64,000 nt of DNA from B1 sp964355075 (GTDB lineage: Bacteria > Bacteroidota > Bacteroidia > UKL13-3). Below are positions 51,468-60,135 of this stretch, one piece after another (position 1 is the first letter of the stretch; every line of letters begins with the position of its first letter). A program made the position numbers and the translations under genes. The notes below the pieces were generated by a model. The model was given only the letters and a program-made list of their open reading frames with translations, did no database searches and was not told where the DNA came from. The DNA is taken from the NCBI GenBank assembly GCA_964355075.1, contig CAYHCF010000006.1:54533-118532 (forward strand). The letters run 5' to 3'.

Positions 51468-51832
51468 TGGAGGTGCAGGGATTCGAACCCTGGTCCGGAG
51501 GTGCAATGGCCACGCTTTCTACACGTTTAGCGAAACATTGTTTTCGGGTTAAGCAGGTTGCTTCGCTTACCAACTAAACCTATATCCCTCTGTGTACTAT
51601 TTATGTGCCGGTGGCAAACACACGATAGACCCTATCAAATGACGGTTCTGATGAGAGCGCGATAAGATAATCACTCCCGAACCGAAGGCTTACCTAATCT
51701 TCCTGATTAAGCAGCCATTGCGAATTGAGTTTCGCCAACTATAGTTTTGGAAATTGAGATTATAGTGCAAACTGTCCAACGCACTACATGCTTACATGCC
51801 AATCAATCACCCCGTCAATACCGGTCACCCCC
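51468..51832 (-). ncRNA. ssrA: Transfer-messenger RNA (tmRNA)
   Basis: 365 nt. The 5' end GGGGGTGACCGGTATTGACGG pairs with the 3' end CACCTCC plus discriminator A (one G-U pair), giving the 7-bp acceptor stem; the 3' T-arm reads GGTTCGAATCC. CCA is not encoded. The tag frame begins after TAGTT and encodes GETQFAMAA with stop TAA, like other Bacteroidota tags (GETNYALAA). It rescues stalled ribosomes and tags the nascent peptide. A TACCTTTG promoter box is upstream and a terminator downstream. Confidence 0.96.
51707..51736 (-). other. tmRNA proteolysis-tag reading frame, GETQFAMAA
   Basis: Codons GGC GAA ACT CAA TTC GCA, then ATG GCT GCT TAA. With the alanine carried by tmRNA the full tag is A-GETQFAMAA; the hydrophobic AA end is the ClpXP-type signal. 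Confidence 0.9.
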
Positions 51833-51852
51833 ATTAATTAAAGAACAGGGTG

Positions 51853-51860
51853 CAAAGGTA
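51853..51860 (-). promoter_or_regulatory. -7 box TACCTTTG of ssrA
   Basis: Exact TAnnTTTG followed by C, 20 bases before the mature 5' end; predicts a leader of about a dozen nt removed by RNase P. Confidence 0.65.
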
Positions 51861-51873
51861 GTGTTTTTAGCTA

Positions 51874-51901
51874 GAAATGGGAAATGGGAAATGGGAAATG
51901 A
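51874..51901 (+). repeat. Heptamer tandem repeat GAAATGG x4
   Basis: Three perfect GAAATGG units plus one GAAATGA directly upstream of the ssrA promoter region. Confidence 0.85.
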
Positions 51902-51981
51902 GAGGTGAAATGTCGAAAAGACATAGGAGAATTGGGAAAAAGGCACCGGGATTTGTGAGATGAATACTGAGAAAAGGGATT

Positions 51982-52479
51982 TTATTCCAATTCTATGAGT
52001 GTGGTGTTTTTTTCAACGGCTTGTTTTTCGGTTACGCCAATTCTTTTTACAACGCCTTCACAATCTGCTTTGATAACATTTTCCATTTTCATGGCTTCGA
52101 GAACTAAAAGCGCGTCTCCCTTTTTGATGGTATCACCGACTTTTACATTTATGCGTAAAACCAATCCGGGCATGGGAGCTTTAATATTATTGGATTTGGC
52201 TACCATTAATTTATCCATGCCTAATTGACTCAATAACTTGTCGTATCGGTCTTTGATGGCTACTTCGTGTTTGATTCCATTTACCAGAATAGACATGCTT
52301 TTGTCATTTTCTGATTTACTTAGTAATTCAATCGTAAAGCTCTGGTTATTAATTATAACATGATATTTGTTGGGTTCCAGCTTAACAGTATCTGCATTCA
52401 CCGGTTTTCCATTTAGCATGGCAGTTCCTGCTATTAAATCGAAAATATAATTCTGGTTGTTTACTTTTATGTTTAGCAT
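51982..52479 (-). CDS. Biotin/lipoyl carrier protein of an acyl-CoA carboxylase
   Basis: 165 residues. The C-terminal 70 residues are a biotinyl domain with the biotinylated Lys131 in VLEAMKMEN, preceded by APMPGLVLRINVKVGDTIKKGD. The N-terminal half is beta-rich (NGIKHEVAIKDRYDKLL), as in free-standing carriers of propionyl-CoA or methylcrotonyl-CoA carboxylases in Bacteroidota. With the methylmalonyl-CoA mutase chains this fits propionyl-CoA to succinyl-CoA conversion. The carboxylase and transferase subunits are not in the window. Divergent from the aminopeptidase gene over 44 bp. Confidence 0.9.
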   Translation of the reverse strand: MLNIKVNNQNYIFDLIAGTAMLNGKPVNADTVKLEPNKYHVIINNQSFTIELLSKSENDKSMSILVNGIKHEVAIKDRYDKLLSQLGMDKLMVAKSNNIKAPMPGLVLRINVKVGDTIKKGDALLVLEAMKMENVIKADCEGVVKRIGVTEKQAVEKNTTLIELE

Positions 52480-52523
52480 GTTTTATTCAAATAATTGTTT
52501 TATTGCAGTGTATTTGAAAATAA

Positions 52524-55115
52524 ATGAGATCAAAATTAGTTTGGGTTACTTTTTGCTTACTCGCTTTTACGGCTTGCAAAATAAACAAAAAGCCGAAATA
52601 CGTTGCAGAACTTTCGATAGAAAAAATAATATTGGATGAAGTGATAGTGTCTCCTGACAAAAAACGGATATCTCTCAATTACCAGCTGGACGAAAAATCT
52701 AATATTGATTTATTGCATACACGCCTCGAAATTTCGTTCGATTACAAACGTCAGTGGGTTTATGGAATGGCCACATTAACAATAAAGCCATCGCCCAACA
52801 GCTTGAATTCTATTTCTTTGGATGCAAGAGGTTTTACGGTAAACCGGGTGGCTTTGGTTCAACATACCGATACGGTTCAGGTATTGTTTCATTATGATGG
52901 CTTACACTTAAGGGTTGATTTGCCTGATGAAAAAGAAAGGTGTGATACCTTTGTTTTATTCATTGATTATATTGCGAAACCGGCTGAATTGCCAAACGAA
53001 GGAGGAAATATCATTACGGATTCAAGGGGTTTGTATTTTATTAATCCTTTGGGTACTGATCCCAATAAACCCCGCCAAATCTGGACTCAGGGCGAAACCC
53101 AATATAATTCAGCCTGGTTTCCGACCCATGATGTGCCAAATGAAAAACATACGCAAGATCTTTTCATTACTATGGATAACAAGGATGTTTCTTTGAGTAA
53201 TGGCTCATTAATGGGTTCAACCCAAAATAAGAATGGAACACGCACCGATCACTGGCAACAATTGAAACCGCATGCTCCCTATTTAACCATGATGGCAATC
53301 GGAGATTTTAAGGTTGTAAAAGACAAGTGGCGAAATACAGAAGTCAACTATTACCTCGAACCCGATTATGAGCCGGATGCACGTTTAATATTTGGCAAAA
53401 CTCCTCAAATGATAGAGACTTTTTCCAAAATTACCGGTGTTGATTATCCATGGGATAAATTTAGTCAGGTTGTTTGTCGCGATTTTGTGAGTGGGGCCAT
53501 GGAAAATACATCGGCTGTTGTGCATTTTGAAGGTGTTCAACATCATACCAGAGAACACCTTGATAATACGATGGAAGAAATTATCGTTCATGAACTTTTC
53601 CATCAATGGTTTGGTGATTTGGTTACCTGCAAAAGTTGGAGCCATATTACCCTAAACGAAAGCTTTGCCACTTATGGAGAATATTTGTGGAATGAAAAAA
53701 CTTATGGGAAAGCATACGCCGACATGATGTTCAGCAAAAACTTAGATGCCTATTTACGTTCAAGAAATAAGTATCAGGTAAGCCTGGTAAGGAACTCTTA
53801 TAAAAATAGTGATGAGGTATTTGACGTAGTAAGTTATCAGAAAGGAAGTTGGATTTTACACGCATTAAGAAATCAAATCGGCGATACTGCCTTTTTTAAG
53901 GGGATGAACCTATATCTGACCCAAAATAAATTCGGGGTGGCAGATGTAAATCATTTGCGTCATGCCATGGAAGAAGCAAGTGGAAAGGATCTGAATGTGT
54001 TTTTTACCGAATGGTATTTTGGGAAAGGTCATCCTGAACTGTCTGTAAATTATTATTTCGACAAGGCTGCTAAGAAATTAATGGTGGTGGTTAAACAGAT
54101 TCAGGATAGCAGTTTTCCAACTTTTCATTTGAATACTCAGTTGGTTTATGCATTCCATCTGGAGAAAGGAGAACCTGTAGTTCATAAATTAAATTTAAGT
54201 ATAAAAAATAAAGATGAAATATTCACCATTGATTGCGAAAATGATGTGGAAATGAATAATGACCCCGATTTATTTTATATAGATGCCAATGGTTCCATAC
54301 CCGGAGTTCTCAGAGAAAATAAAACTCCGGAAGCTTGGTTGAACCAGTTGAAATATGGAGCGTCTTATCCTGTTCAACTGAGGGCGATCCGCACATTTAT
54401 GGCCTTTAAACCAGATAGTCTGATGCCCCTCATTCAGGAAGCCATTTCATTCTGCCTGAACCGAAATGAAGATTATTTTATTTTAAACGGACTCAATATA
54501 ATCCAGAAGCATCCGGAGCAGTTCTCAAATTTCGAATCAAAGGTAATTTCACTGGCACATCACAAAAATTATGCAAGAATCAGAAATCAAGCTTTAGAGA
54601 TTTTAGCCATTGGGAAAAACCCGGCTTACAAAAATGAATTTATCAGTGGATTAAAAGATTCATCATATGTTGTGATGAGTACCTGTTTATATGCCCTGGA
54701 AGATCTGGATCCGGATTCGGTTTTGTATTGGTGTTCCCTATTTGAAGCGGTTCCAGGCGGGCAACTACAAACTGCTATTTCGGGAATATACAGCGACCTG
54801 TCCAGGGATAATAAAAATAAATACTTCAAAAATACGATTGGGAAATATGGTTTGTATCGCTCCAATATATTGAAAAATTATGGCGTCTGGTTAAGGTATC
54901 AGAGCGATACAACCATTGCCGAAGGAATTATCATTCTTGAAAATTTTTATGAGAAATGCAGTGATTTAAATAAGGCCATTATAATGCAAAAAATTTTGAA
55001 AGGAATTGAAAATGAGATAGAGTCCGAAAGTAATTCAATGCAAACGGAAGTTCACAAAAAATTGAAAACAGAACTTAGCAAATTTGAAAATTTATTGGAT
55101 TCGTCCGTGAAATAA
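52524..55115 (+). CDS. M1 family metallo-aminopeptidase, lipoprotein
   Basis: 863 residues. Lipoprotein signal MRSKLVWVTFCLLAFTAC. Exopeptidase motif GAMENTS (about 324) and zinc site HELFHQW with the distant Glu in LNESFATYGEYLW (about 354-384), a standard HExxH-18-E spacing. A HEAT-like C-terminal region follows to residue 863. Removes N-terminal residues from peptides, presumably in the periplasm or at the outer membrane. Followed by the REP-flanked transposase element. Confidence 0.96.
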   Translation: MRSKLVWVTFCLLAFTACKINKKPKYVAELSIEKIILDEVIVSPDKKRISLNYQLDEKSNIDLLHTRLEISFDYKRQWVYGMATLTIKPSPNSLNSISLDARGFTVNRVALVQHTDTVQVLFHYDGLHLRVDLPDEKERCDTFVLFIDYIAKPAELPNEGGNIITDSRGLYFINPLGTDPNKPRQIWTQGETQYNSAWFPTHDVPNEKHTQDLFITMDNKDVSLSNGSLMGSTQNKNGTRTDHWQQLKPHAPYLTMMAIGDFKVVKDKWRNTEVNYYLEPDYEPDARLIFGKTPQMIETFSKITGVDYPWDKFSQVVCRDFVSGAMENTSAVVHFEGVQHHTREHLDNTMEEIIVHELFHQWFGDLVTCKSWSHITLNESFATYGEYLWNEKTYGKAYADMMFSKNLDAYLRSRNKYQVSLVRNSYKNSDEVFDVVSYQKGSWILHALRNQIGDTAFFKGMNLYLTQNKFGVADVNHLRHAMEEASGKDLNVFFTEWYFGKGHPELSVNYYFDKAAKKLMVVVKQIQDSSFPTFHLNTQLVYAFHLEKGEPVVHKLNLSIKNKDEIFTIDCENDVEMNNDPDLFYIDANGSIPGVLRENKTPEAWLNQLKYGASYPVQLRAIRTFMAFKPDSLMPLIQEAISFCLNRNEDYFILNGLNIIQKHPEQFSNFESKVISLAHHKNYARIRNQALEILAIGKNPAYKNEFISGLKDSSYVVMSTCLYALEDLDPDSVLYWCSLFEAVPGGQLQTAISGIYSDLSRDNKNKYFKNTIGKYGLYRSNILKNYGVWLRYQSDTTIAEGIIILENFYEKCSDLNKAIIMQKILKGIENEIESESNSMQTEVHKKLKTELSKFENLLDSSVK

Positions 55116-55147
55116 TAATCTCTATACCCGTTATATAGTTTTACCGC

Positions 55148-55233
55148 GGCCCTGAAAGGGCCTAATACATCAGCACAGGGTGCAGCCCTGTGTAAATGAA
55201 GCAACGAATAAATCTTATGGCCCTGAAGGGGTC
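55148..55233. repeat. Left palindrome cluster of the transposase element
   Basis: Hairpins GGCCCTGAAAGGGCC (55148-55162), CAGCACAGGGTGCAGCCCTG (55171-55190) and GGCCCTGAAGGGGTC (55219-55233). It is the inverted copy of the right cluster. Confidence 0.85.
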
Positions 55234-55278
55234 AGATAGTATAATAAAGTGACACCTGTTGCACCCATATTAATTACC

Positions 55279-55731
55279 CTATTCCCACACATATTTTTCA
55301 TCATATTCAACTTTATACTTTTTCAAAAATGCTCTGTACTCATCCTTAAATGTAATCTTTTTATGATGCTCATGTTGATTGACAATATATGCTATAACTT
55401 TATCAATCTCACCTGGGTTCACAGAAAATGCACCATAGCCATTCTGCCAATAAAAATTATTCAATGATTCATCTCTAGCCTTCATCCATTTAGACGAATT
55501 GGTTTTAATTTCCTCAAGTAATTTTATTAATGTTACCTTTTTTGATAATAAACAGAGAATATGAATATGATCCGTATATCCGCCAATTTTTACCGGATAA
55601 CATTCCATGTTTTTGCATATACCACCAATATAACGATAAAGTTCTTGATCATAATTATTTTTAATAGAAGTCAAATGATTTTTTGTGCTAAAAATAATAT
55701 GTAAGTAGTTTTTTACCAGTGATTGCCCCAT
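55279..55731 (-). CDS. REP-associated tyrosine transposase (Y1/HUH, IS200-like)
   Basis: 150 residues. HUH metal-binding motif HIH at 55-57 in GGYTDHIHILC, catalytic Tyr115 in VIAYIVNQHEHHKK with the following His pair, all residues of an active Y1 transposase. Size and flanking palindromes place it with RAYT-type domesticated transposases rather than free IS200. The only gene of the element; no TnpB. Both sides carry inverted palindrome clusters that are the presumed substrate. Confidence 0.93.
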   Translation of the reverse strand: MGQSLVKNYLHIIFSTKNHLTSIKNNYDQELYRYIGGICKNMECYPVKIGGYTDHIHILCLLSKKVTLIKLLEEIKTNSSKWMKARDESLNNFYWQNGYGAFSVNPGEIDKVIAYIVNQHEHHKKITFKDEYRAFLKKYKVEYDEKYVWE

Positions 55732-55902
55732 TATTTTAAGAAGGGTTTAATTTATAAACCCAATCGAATATAAATGAAATATTGAAAATTTACCTGATAA
55801 ATTTATAAATATTATTGACCATAGTGCATTTGTAAAAGTTGTATATTGAAGTGTTAAAATAAATTATTTCTGTAATAAATTGCCTGGTGTAAAATATTAT
55901 TA

Positions 55903-55986
55903 CGCCCTTTCAGGGCTTATGGATTTGTTGTATAAGCATTGTTCACAGGGCTACACCCTGTGCTGATGATTGTACCCTTTCAGGGC
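55903..55986. repeat. Right palindrome cluster of the transposase element
   Basis: Inverted copy of 55148-55233: CGCCCTTTCAGGGC (55903-55916), CACAGGGCTACACCCTGTGCTG and CCCTTTCAGGGC (ending 55986). The remaining 120 bases to the next gene hold no recognised feature. Confidence 0.85.
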
Positions 55987-56107
55987 ACAAAGTAGAATTG
56001 TTGGAGCCAACAAACAGCATTATTTTAATTTTAAAATAATTTGACCATTCACACTTATAGGAACAGTTTTTATGTCCTTGTCTTTAAACTTTATTTTAAT
56101 TTCACCA

Positions 56108-56881
56108 TTATTTTCTGAAAGATAACTGATCAGCACAATAAACACGCCAGCTGCGCTGATGTTGAACAAATGAAATCAATTTAAAATTTTGTGGGTTGAC
56201 ATATTTATTGGCGTACATTTTTACAATACCCTGGTTTTGTTTTAATGGAATTGTAATCAATTTTTTTGCGAGGTTATGATGATGCAAAATCTGATCTTTA
56301 TTTTCTCCAGCGGAAACCATATTGTTAATTTCCTTTTGAACCAAAACGATATTTAAATTCATGGAATCTATATTCCCCCACACCCGGTAACCGATAGCGA
56401 TGCTATCTTCGTTTTCGACTCCCGAAACTGAAGTTCTCATAAAATGTTCAGCTGGCTTTTGCAGGTTCTCCTGAAGTTTTATCCCAACGCTTTTCTTGTC
56501 GGTTCCCGCAATATCCTTGTCGCTGCCGTTAATAAATAGCATGGGCGTGTACATGGCAGTTAGTTTCTTTTTAAACAGATAGGTTTGTTGCCTCAAGGTA
56601 TAAGCCGAGTCGCTAAAAGGATCAACCCAACCCGAACGATCCCAGATGGTGACATGGTAATCCACAATATAAATCGGTGTTTTACTGCTATCACTGATAT
56701 CCATAATTTCTTTCATAAAAGCATCCGCAACCGGACAGCTGCTGCACCCTTCGGATGAAAACAACTCTATTAAAATACTGGGTTGATATAGGTCGGGTGG
56801 CGGTGCTTTTGGGTCGGTTTGACTAATAGCATAAAATTGAAACAGACTCAAGAATAAAGTAATTAAAACCGGTTTTTTCAT
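56108..56881 (-). CDS. Secreted DUF1223 family protein (thioredoxin-like)
   Basis: 257 residues. Signal peptide KKPVLITLFLSLFQFYAISQ and the DUF1223 opening ILIELFSSEGCSSCPVADAF with a CxxC (CSSC) at the start of a thioredoxin-like domain, then YIVDYHVTIWDRSGWVDPFSD. Possibly a periplasmic redox protein; function of the family is unproven. Overlaps the end of the preceding M28 peptidase gene by four bases, last of a long minus-strand run. Confidence 0.88.
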   Translation of the reverse strand: MKKPVLITLFLSLFQFYAISQTDPKAPPPDLYQPSILIELFSSEGCSSCPVADAFMKEIMDISDSSKTPIYIVDYHVTIWDRSGWVDPFSDSAYTLRQQTYLFKKKLTAMYTPMLFINGSDKDIAGTDKKSVGIKLQENLQKPAEHFMRTSVSGVENEDSIAIGYRVWGNIDSMNLNIVLVQKEINNMVSAGENKDQILHHHNLAKKLITIPLKQNQGIVKMYANKYVNPQNFKLISFVQHQRSWRVYCADQLSFRK

Positions 56882-58623
56882 TTAAAAAATATTTTTTGGG
56901 TATCAACTACATATCCATCAACAAAAAGTGTGCAATTAAATAATCCTCGAGTATTAAACCCATGTTCAAACACTACTTCATTGATTTCCTGTGATAATGA
57001 AATCGGAATTTGTTTAATTAATTTTCCTTGCATATCAAAAATTTCTATCATACCCTCTTTTCCCGGGTATGGGTTTTTTACCCAAACACTCAGACTGAGG
57101 GTTTCATCAATAGGATTCGGAATGACTGGTAAAAGTTGTATGCTTCTTTCTTTTTGTACATTGGTTTGTATTCCACTCGCAGGCACATTTAAAACCTTAA
57201 CATATTTTTCGGTGGCGAATAAACTTTCAACGCCTTCATCATCCATACGTGCCACGGACACGAAATAAAAACTATCCTTTTTTACATGGTATGTTTTCAG
57301 GTCAGTCTGATTAGTGAGGGTAAAAATTGTATCAAAGTCATTTTTTCGGGTTCTGAAACCAATCTTGTAATTATTGGGCACCAATGGATTTTTAATGATC
57401 ACACTCAGACCATTTCCATCGTTTACCAAATCAAAATCAGGTGCATTGGGTCCGTTAGCAGCCATGATAGCAGCTGTTCCATTTAGCCAGCAATTTCGTT
57501 GAAGATAGCCCGTATTTACATAGAAACTGTCAATGAAACCGTCATTGTTTATGTCTTTACCCAATATATCCCTGGTACTGTGTTGCCTGTCAAGATATCC
57601 AGGCTGAGGATTTGCATCGCCATGTTCATTGGCACTTGTAATTCGAATTGCAGTAAACCCCTGTTCCCGGTATCGGATATGATCCCCTCCACGACCGGTA
57701 CGGTCTTCTGCATTCATTATATTTACACTGGTCTTGACGGGCATTTTCGGTTTCATTTCTTCCTCAAATTCCAACTTAATGAACCGCGCCAATCCTTTGT
57801 GATTAGAATAGTTGGAGTAGGCTGAGAAAATTCTTACATTGATACTATCAATATCATTTTCGAAAGGGCAACCGGGCGGAGCGGAAGTTTTGCCACAGAT
57901 CACACCACCTACAACATCATTATTAAACATTCCTCTAATTTTGAGGTTATTGGCCTTGGCATATTTGGCAAATGCCTCTGCACCATCCAAACCTTGTTCT
58001 TCGCCAATACTTAAAATAAACACCAATGTGCGTTTAAAGGTAAACGGACTTAAAACCCTTGCCAGTTCTAAAACAAGCGATGATCCGCTTGCGTTATCCT
58101 CTACTCCCTGGGCCAGGCAAAGCGTATCGCAGGTTCCTTCGCAGCGCGTGTCTATATGGGCTTCAATAATAATAAATTCTTTCTCGCTGGTGTCGTTTCC
58201 CGGTAACACCGCCATAATATTTCTATGTTGATTTACCGTACATATCAGCTTGTCAAATTGAAAATAGGAAACCTGAAGCCGATTCTGATTTTGAGCAGAG
58301 AACCTTTCAAATTGTGCATGAGCCCATCTGCGGGCAGCACCTATTCCCAATGTAGAACTTAGGGTGTCTGAACCGGTATTGCGTGTTGTAAAAGATGCAA
58401 GTTGAGTTAAGAAGTTTAACAGGCTGTCCCTTATAACTCCGTTGAATAAGGCATTGGTAACGGTAGTCTTGGGTGTTATCGTCCCCGATAAATTGTATAA
58501 GCCCGGAGAATAATTCCCTTTTAAAATAGGCTCAATTTTTGGGTTGGTAAAAAGATAATTGGTTTGTGCCCTCATGGTTAAGCACCCAAATAAATAGATG
58601 AGTAATATTATATTTCGCTTCAT
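56878..58623 (-). CDS. Secreted M28 family metallopeptidase with C-terminal T9SS-type domain
   Basis: 581 residues from ATG 58623. The frame runs on to a TTG at 58653 inside the upstream gene, less likely. Signal peptide KRNIILLIYLFGCLTMRAQ. Zinc-peptidase motifs: IIEAHIDTRCEG, GVEDNASGSSLVLELARVL, SIGEEQGLDGAEAFA, DRTGRGGDHIRYREQGF. A beta domain follows and the last 80 residues are a T9SS-like sorting domain (PVIPNPIDETLSLSVW, then IFDMQGKLIKQIPISL). A secreted aminopeptidase-like exopeptidase. Start overlaps nothing but follows the upstream gene by 10 bp. Confidence 0.9.
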   Translation of the reverse strand: MKRNIILLIYLFGCLTMRAQTNYLFTNPKIEPILKGNYSPGLYNLSGTITPKTTVTNALFNGVIRDSLLNFLTQLASFTTRNTGSDTLSSTLGIGAARRWAHAQFERFSAQNQNRLQVSYFQFDKLICTVNQHRNIMAVLPGNDTSEKEFIIIEAHIDTRCEGTCDTLCLAQGVEDNASGSSLVLELARVLSPFTFKRTLVFILSIGEEQGLDGAEAFAKYAKANNLKIRGMFNNDVVGGVICGKTSAPPGCPFENDIDSINVRIFSAYSNYSNHKGLARFIKLEFEEEMKPKMPVKTSVNIMNAEDRTGRGGDHIRYREQGFTAIRITSANEHGDANPQPGYLDRQHSTRDILGKDINNDGFIDSFYVNTGYLQRNCWLNGTAAIMAANGPNAPDFDLVNDGNGLSVIIKNPLVPNNYKIGFRTRKNDFDTIFTLTNQTDLKTYHVKKDSFYFVSVARMDDEGVESLFATEKYVKVLNVPASGIQTNVQKERSIQLLPVIPNPIDETLSLSVWVKNPYPGKEGMIEIFDMQGKLIKQIPISLSQEINEVVFEHGFNTRGLFNCTLFVDGYVVDTQKIFFK

Positions 58624-58633
58624 ATTAAAAGTA

Positions 58634-59338
58634 TTATTTATCAGATTGATCAAGTTGCATCACGTTTAAAATTTTGGTGAGTTCTTTTTCTGTCACCAAA
58701 TGATAACCATCCGGTATTTCAAATAGTTTGTCGTCCATAGGAAGGGGGTTCACCATTTTAACTTTCATGGTCATGTTCAATTGAGATTCATTGATGCTGA
58801 ATTGCATCAGAAAACCGTCAATTTTTTTAAATGCTTCATCATTTTGTGTATTATATGCAGGTAATTCTTTGGTGAACCAACATTCACTTTGCTTTTTTAC
58901 TCCTCGTTTGGTTCTTGTGATGATCGCTTTTTGACAAACAAAGCCGGCAATATTTTTTTGCTCATTTACAATTTCAACTTTAATATCAGATTTGCTGGTG
59001 TCTGATCTCAATGAATTTCGCACTTCAACCATTTCACTGTCATTTTTTCGAATGGCGAATTTCTTGCCGTTAATATTTAATAAAGCAAGGGTTTCACCTT
59101 TCTCTTTATCAATGATTGTGATATTCTTGCCAAATTGACCTGCGCCCATTTCAATTCTGCATTTTTCGTTCTTAAAATACAAACTGGCATCATGCGGCAA
59201 CAAATGTTCTTTGCTTATTAATTCCTTACTTAAGTTCTGATAGGTAATTTCGTATAACAACTTTCCTTCTGTTATTTTTGGTTGAGCCCAAATCAGAGAG
59301 GGAAAAAAGAATAGCAGAAAAATGATTTTTTGCTTCAT
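58634..59338 (-). CDS. Exported DUF4412/GLPGLI-like protein
   Basis: 234 residues. Signal peptide KQKIIFLLFFFPSLIWAQ, then LLYEITYQNLSKELISKEHL, SLYFKNEKCRIEMGAGQFG, TIIDKEKGETLALLNINGKKFAI, a pattern of DUF4412/GLPGLI proteins that are beta-rich and periplasmic. C-terminal Cys pair (GFVCQKA, SECWF). Function unknown. Sits between an enoyl-CoA hydratase gene (16 bp) and the M28 peptidase gene. Confidence 0.8.
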   Translation of the reverse strand: MKQKIIFLLFFFPSLIWAQPKITEGKLLYEITYQNLSKELISKEHLLPHDASLYFKNEKCRIEMGAGQFGKNITIIDKEKGETLALLNINGKKFAIRKNDSEMVEVRNSLRSDTSKSDIKVEIVNEQKNIAGFVCQKAIITRTKRGVKKQSECWFTKELPAYNTQNDEAFKKIDGFLMQFSINESQLNMTMKVKMVNPLPMDDKLFEIPDGYHLVTEKELTKILNVMQLDQSDK

Positions 59339-59354
59339 GTTTTAAAAATTTAGA

Positions 59355-60131
59355 CTACCAGATCAACTTTTCCTTGTTAAGGAAAGCACGAATACCTTTT
59401 ATGCAATCCTCAGAGGAACGGGTAATCGCATTCATTTCTGTGGCGTAGGCTATTGCCTCGTCTAAACTTAATTCAGGCACTTTTGCCAGCATTTGCTTGG
59501 TGGAGGCCTTGCTTTGGGAAGAAGTTTGTTTGCATAATCTTACTGCATAATTATGTACCTCTTCCTCGATAATGATTGGGTCAAAAATGCCATCAATCAA
59601 ATTGTAATGCAGTGCTTTTTGTGCGTCAAAAATATCTCCGGTAAGCAAAATTCTTCGCGCAATTTTTTCACCAACCTGACGTAACAGGAAAACCATTACG
59701 ATTGCCGGAATAAATCCAATTTTCACTTCAGTAAAGGCGAATTTTGCATTAGAACTTGCAAATGCAAAATCGCAAATGGTTGCCAGTCCGCAGCCACCGG
59801 CATAAGCAGGTCCTTCAATAATGGAAATGATAACTTTAGGGGAAAGGTAAATTTGCTGGTACAATTCGGCAAGGTGCCTGCTATCAGCCAGGTTTTCTTC
59901 GAAGGTATTACTTTGTAATTGTTGCATAGAGGCCAAATCAGCACCAGAACAAAAAGCATCTCCATTTGCCCTCAGAACAATTACTTTGCAGCTGTCATCT
60001 TCCTCTGCCAGACGAATGCTCTGTTTGATTAGCGCAACAAAATGATAGCTTAAAGCATTGCGTTTTTCCGGTCGGTTTAAGGTAATATAACCCACCCTGT
60101 CGATAACTGAATAATTTACTAAATCTTCCAT
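59355..60131 (-). CDS. Enoyl-CoA hydratase/isomerase family protein, methylglutaconyl-CoA hydratase-like
   Basis: 258 residues from ATG 60131 (upstream frame to 60203 lies in comEC). Oxyanion-hole segment AFCSGADLASMQ and GPAYAGGCGLATICD. The first catalytic Glu of true hydratases is absent (Gly in GGCGLA); the second is kept in FTEVKIGFIPA, the pattern of 3-methylglutaconyl-CoA hydratases and some isomerases. Contrast the paralogue at 18211, which has both. Probably leucine or fatty-acyl degradation; not certain. Starts 4 bp after the comEC stop. Confidence 0.9.
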   Translation of the reverse strand: MEDLVNYSVIDRVGYITLNRPEKRNALSYHFVALIKQSIRLAEEDDSCKVIVLRANGDAFCSGADLASMQQLQSNTFEENLADSRHLAELYQQIYLSPKVIISIIEGPAYAGGCGLATICDFAFASSNAKFAFTEVKIGFIPAIVMVFLLRQVGEKIARRILLTGDIFDAQKALHYNLIDGIFDPIIIEEEVHNYAVRLCKQTSSQSKASTKQMLAKVPELSLDEAIAYATEMNAITRSSEDCIKGIRAFLNKEKLIW

Positions 60132-60135
60132 TGTT

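Larger units (their letters stand above)
51107..51483 (+). repeat. Tandem duplication of the tmRNA 3' flank, 167-bp unit
   Basis: A 55-bp block starting GGGATTATTCCGC occurs at 51107-51161 and 51311-51365, and a 55-bp block ending GGTGCAGGGATT occurs at 51262-51316 and 51429-51483. The 51262-51428 interval is one 167-bp period. Filling the N run with the 63 bp from 51366-51428 would make a perfect tandem duplication of the segment between two GGGATT hexamers. The unit contains the ssrA terminator and the last 16 bases of ssrA. Confidence 0.85.
55148..55986. mobile_element. REP-flanked HUH transposase element (REPtron-like)
   Basis: A Y1 transposase gene is bracketed by two inverted clusters of palindromes (55148-55233 and 55903-55986), each with GGCCCTGAAAGGGCC-like, CAGCACAGGGTGCAGCCCTG-like and second CCCTGAAGGG-like hairpins in matching order. 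This is the layout of RAYT elements. It lies between pepN-like and DUF1223 genes. Whether it still moves is not shown. Confidence 0.8.

Noticed and set aside
51157..51530. Short open frames across the N run and the duplicated block
   Set aside because: They are produced by the duplicated tmRNA flank and contain N; no protein family is recognisable.
56020..56170. About 50-codon minus-strand frame overlapping the end of the DUF1223 gene (SENNGEIKIKFKDKD...)
   Set aside because: It could look like a frameshifted tail, but the DUF1223 protein has a normal C-terminus and the extra frame has no start codon or family resemblance.
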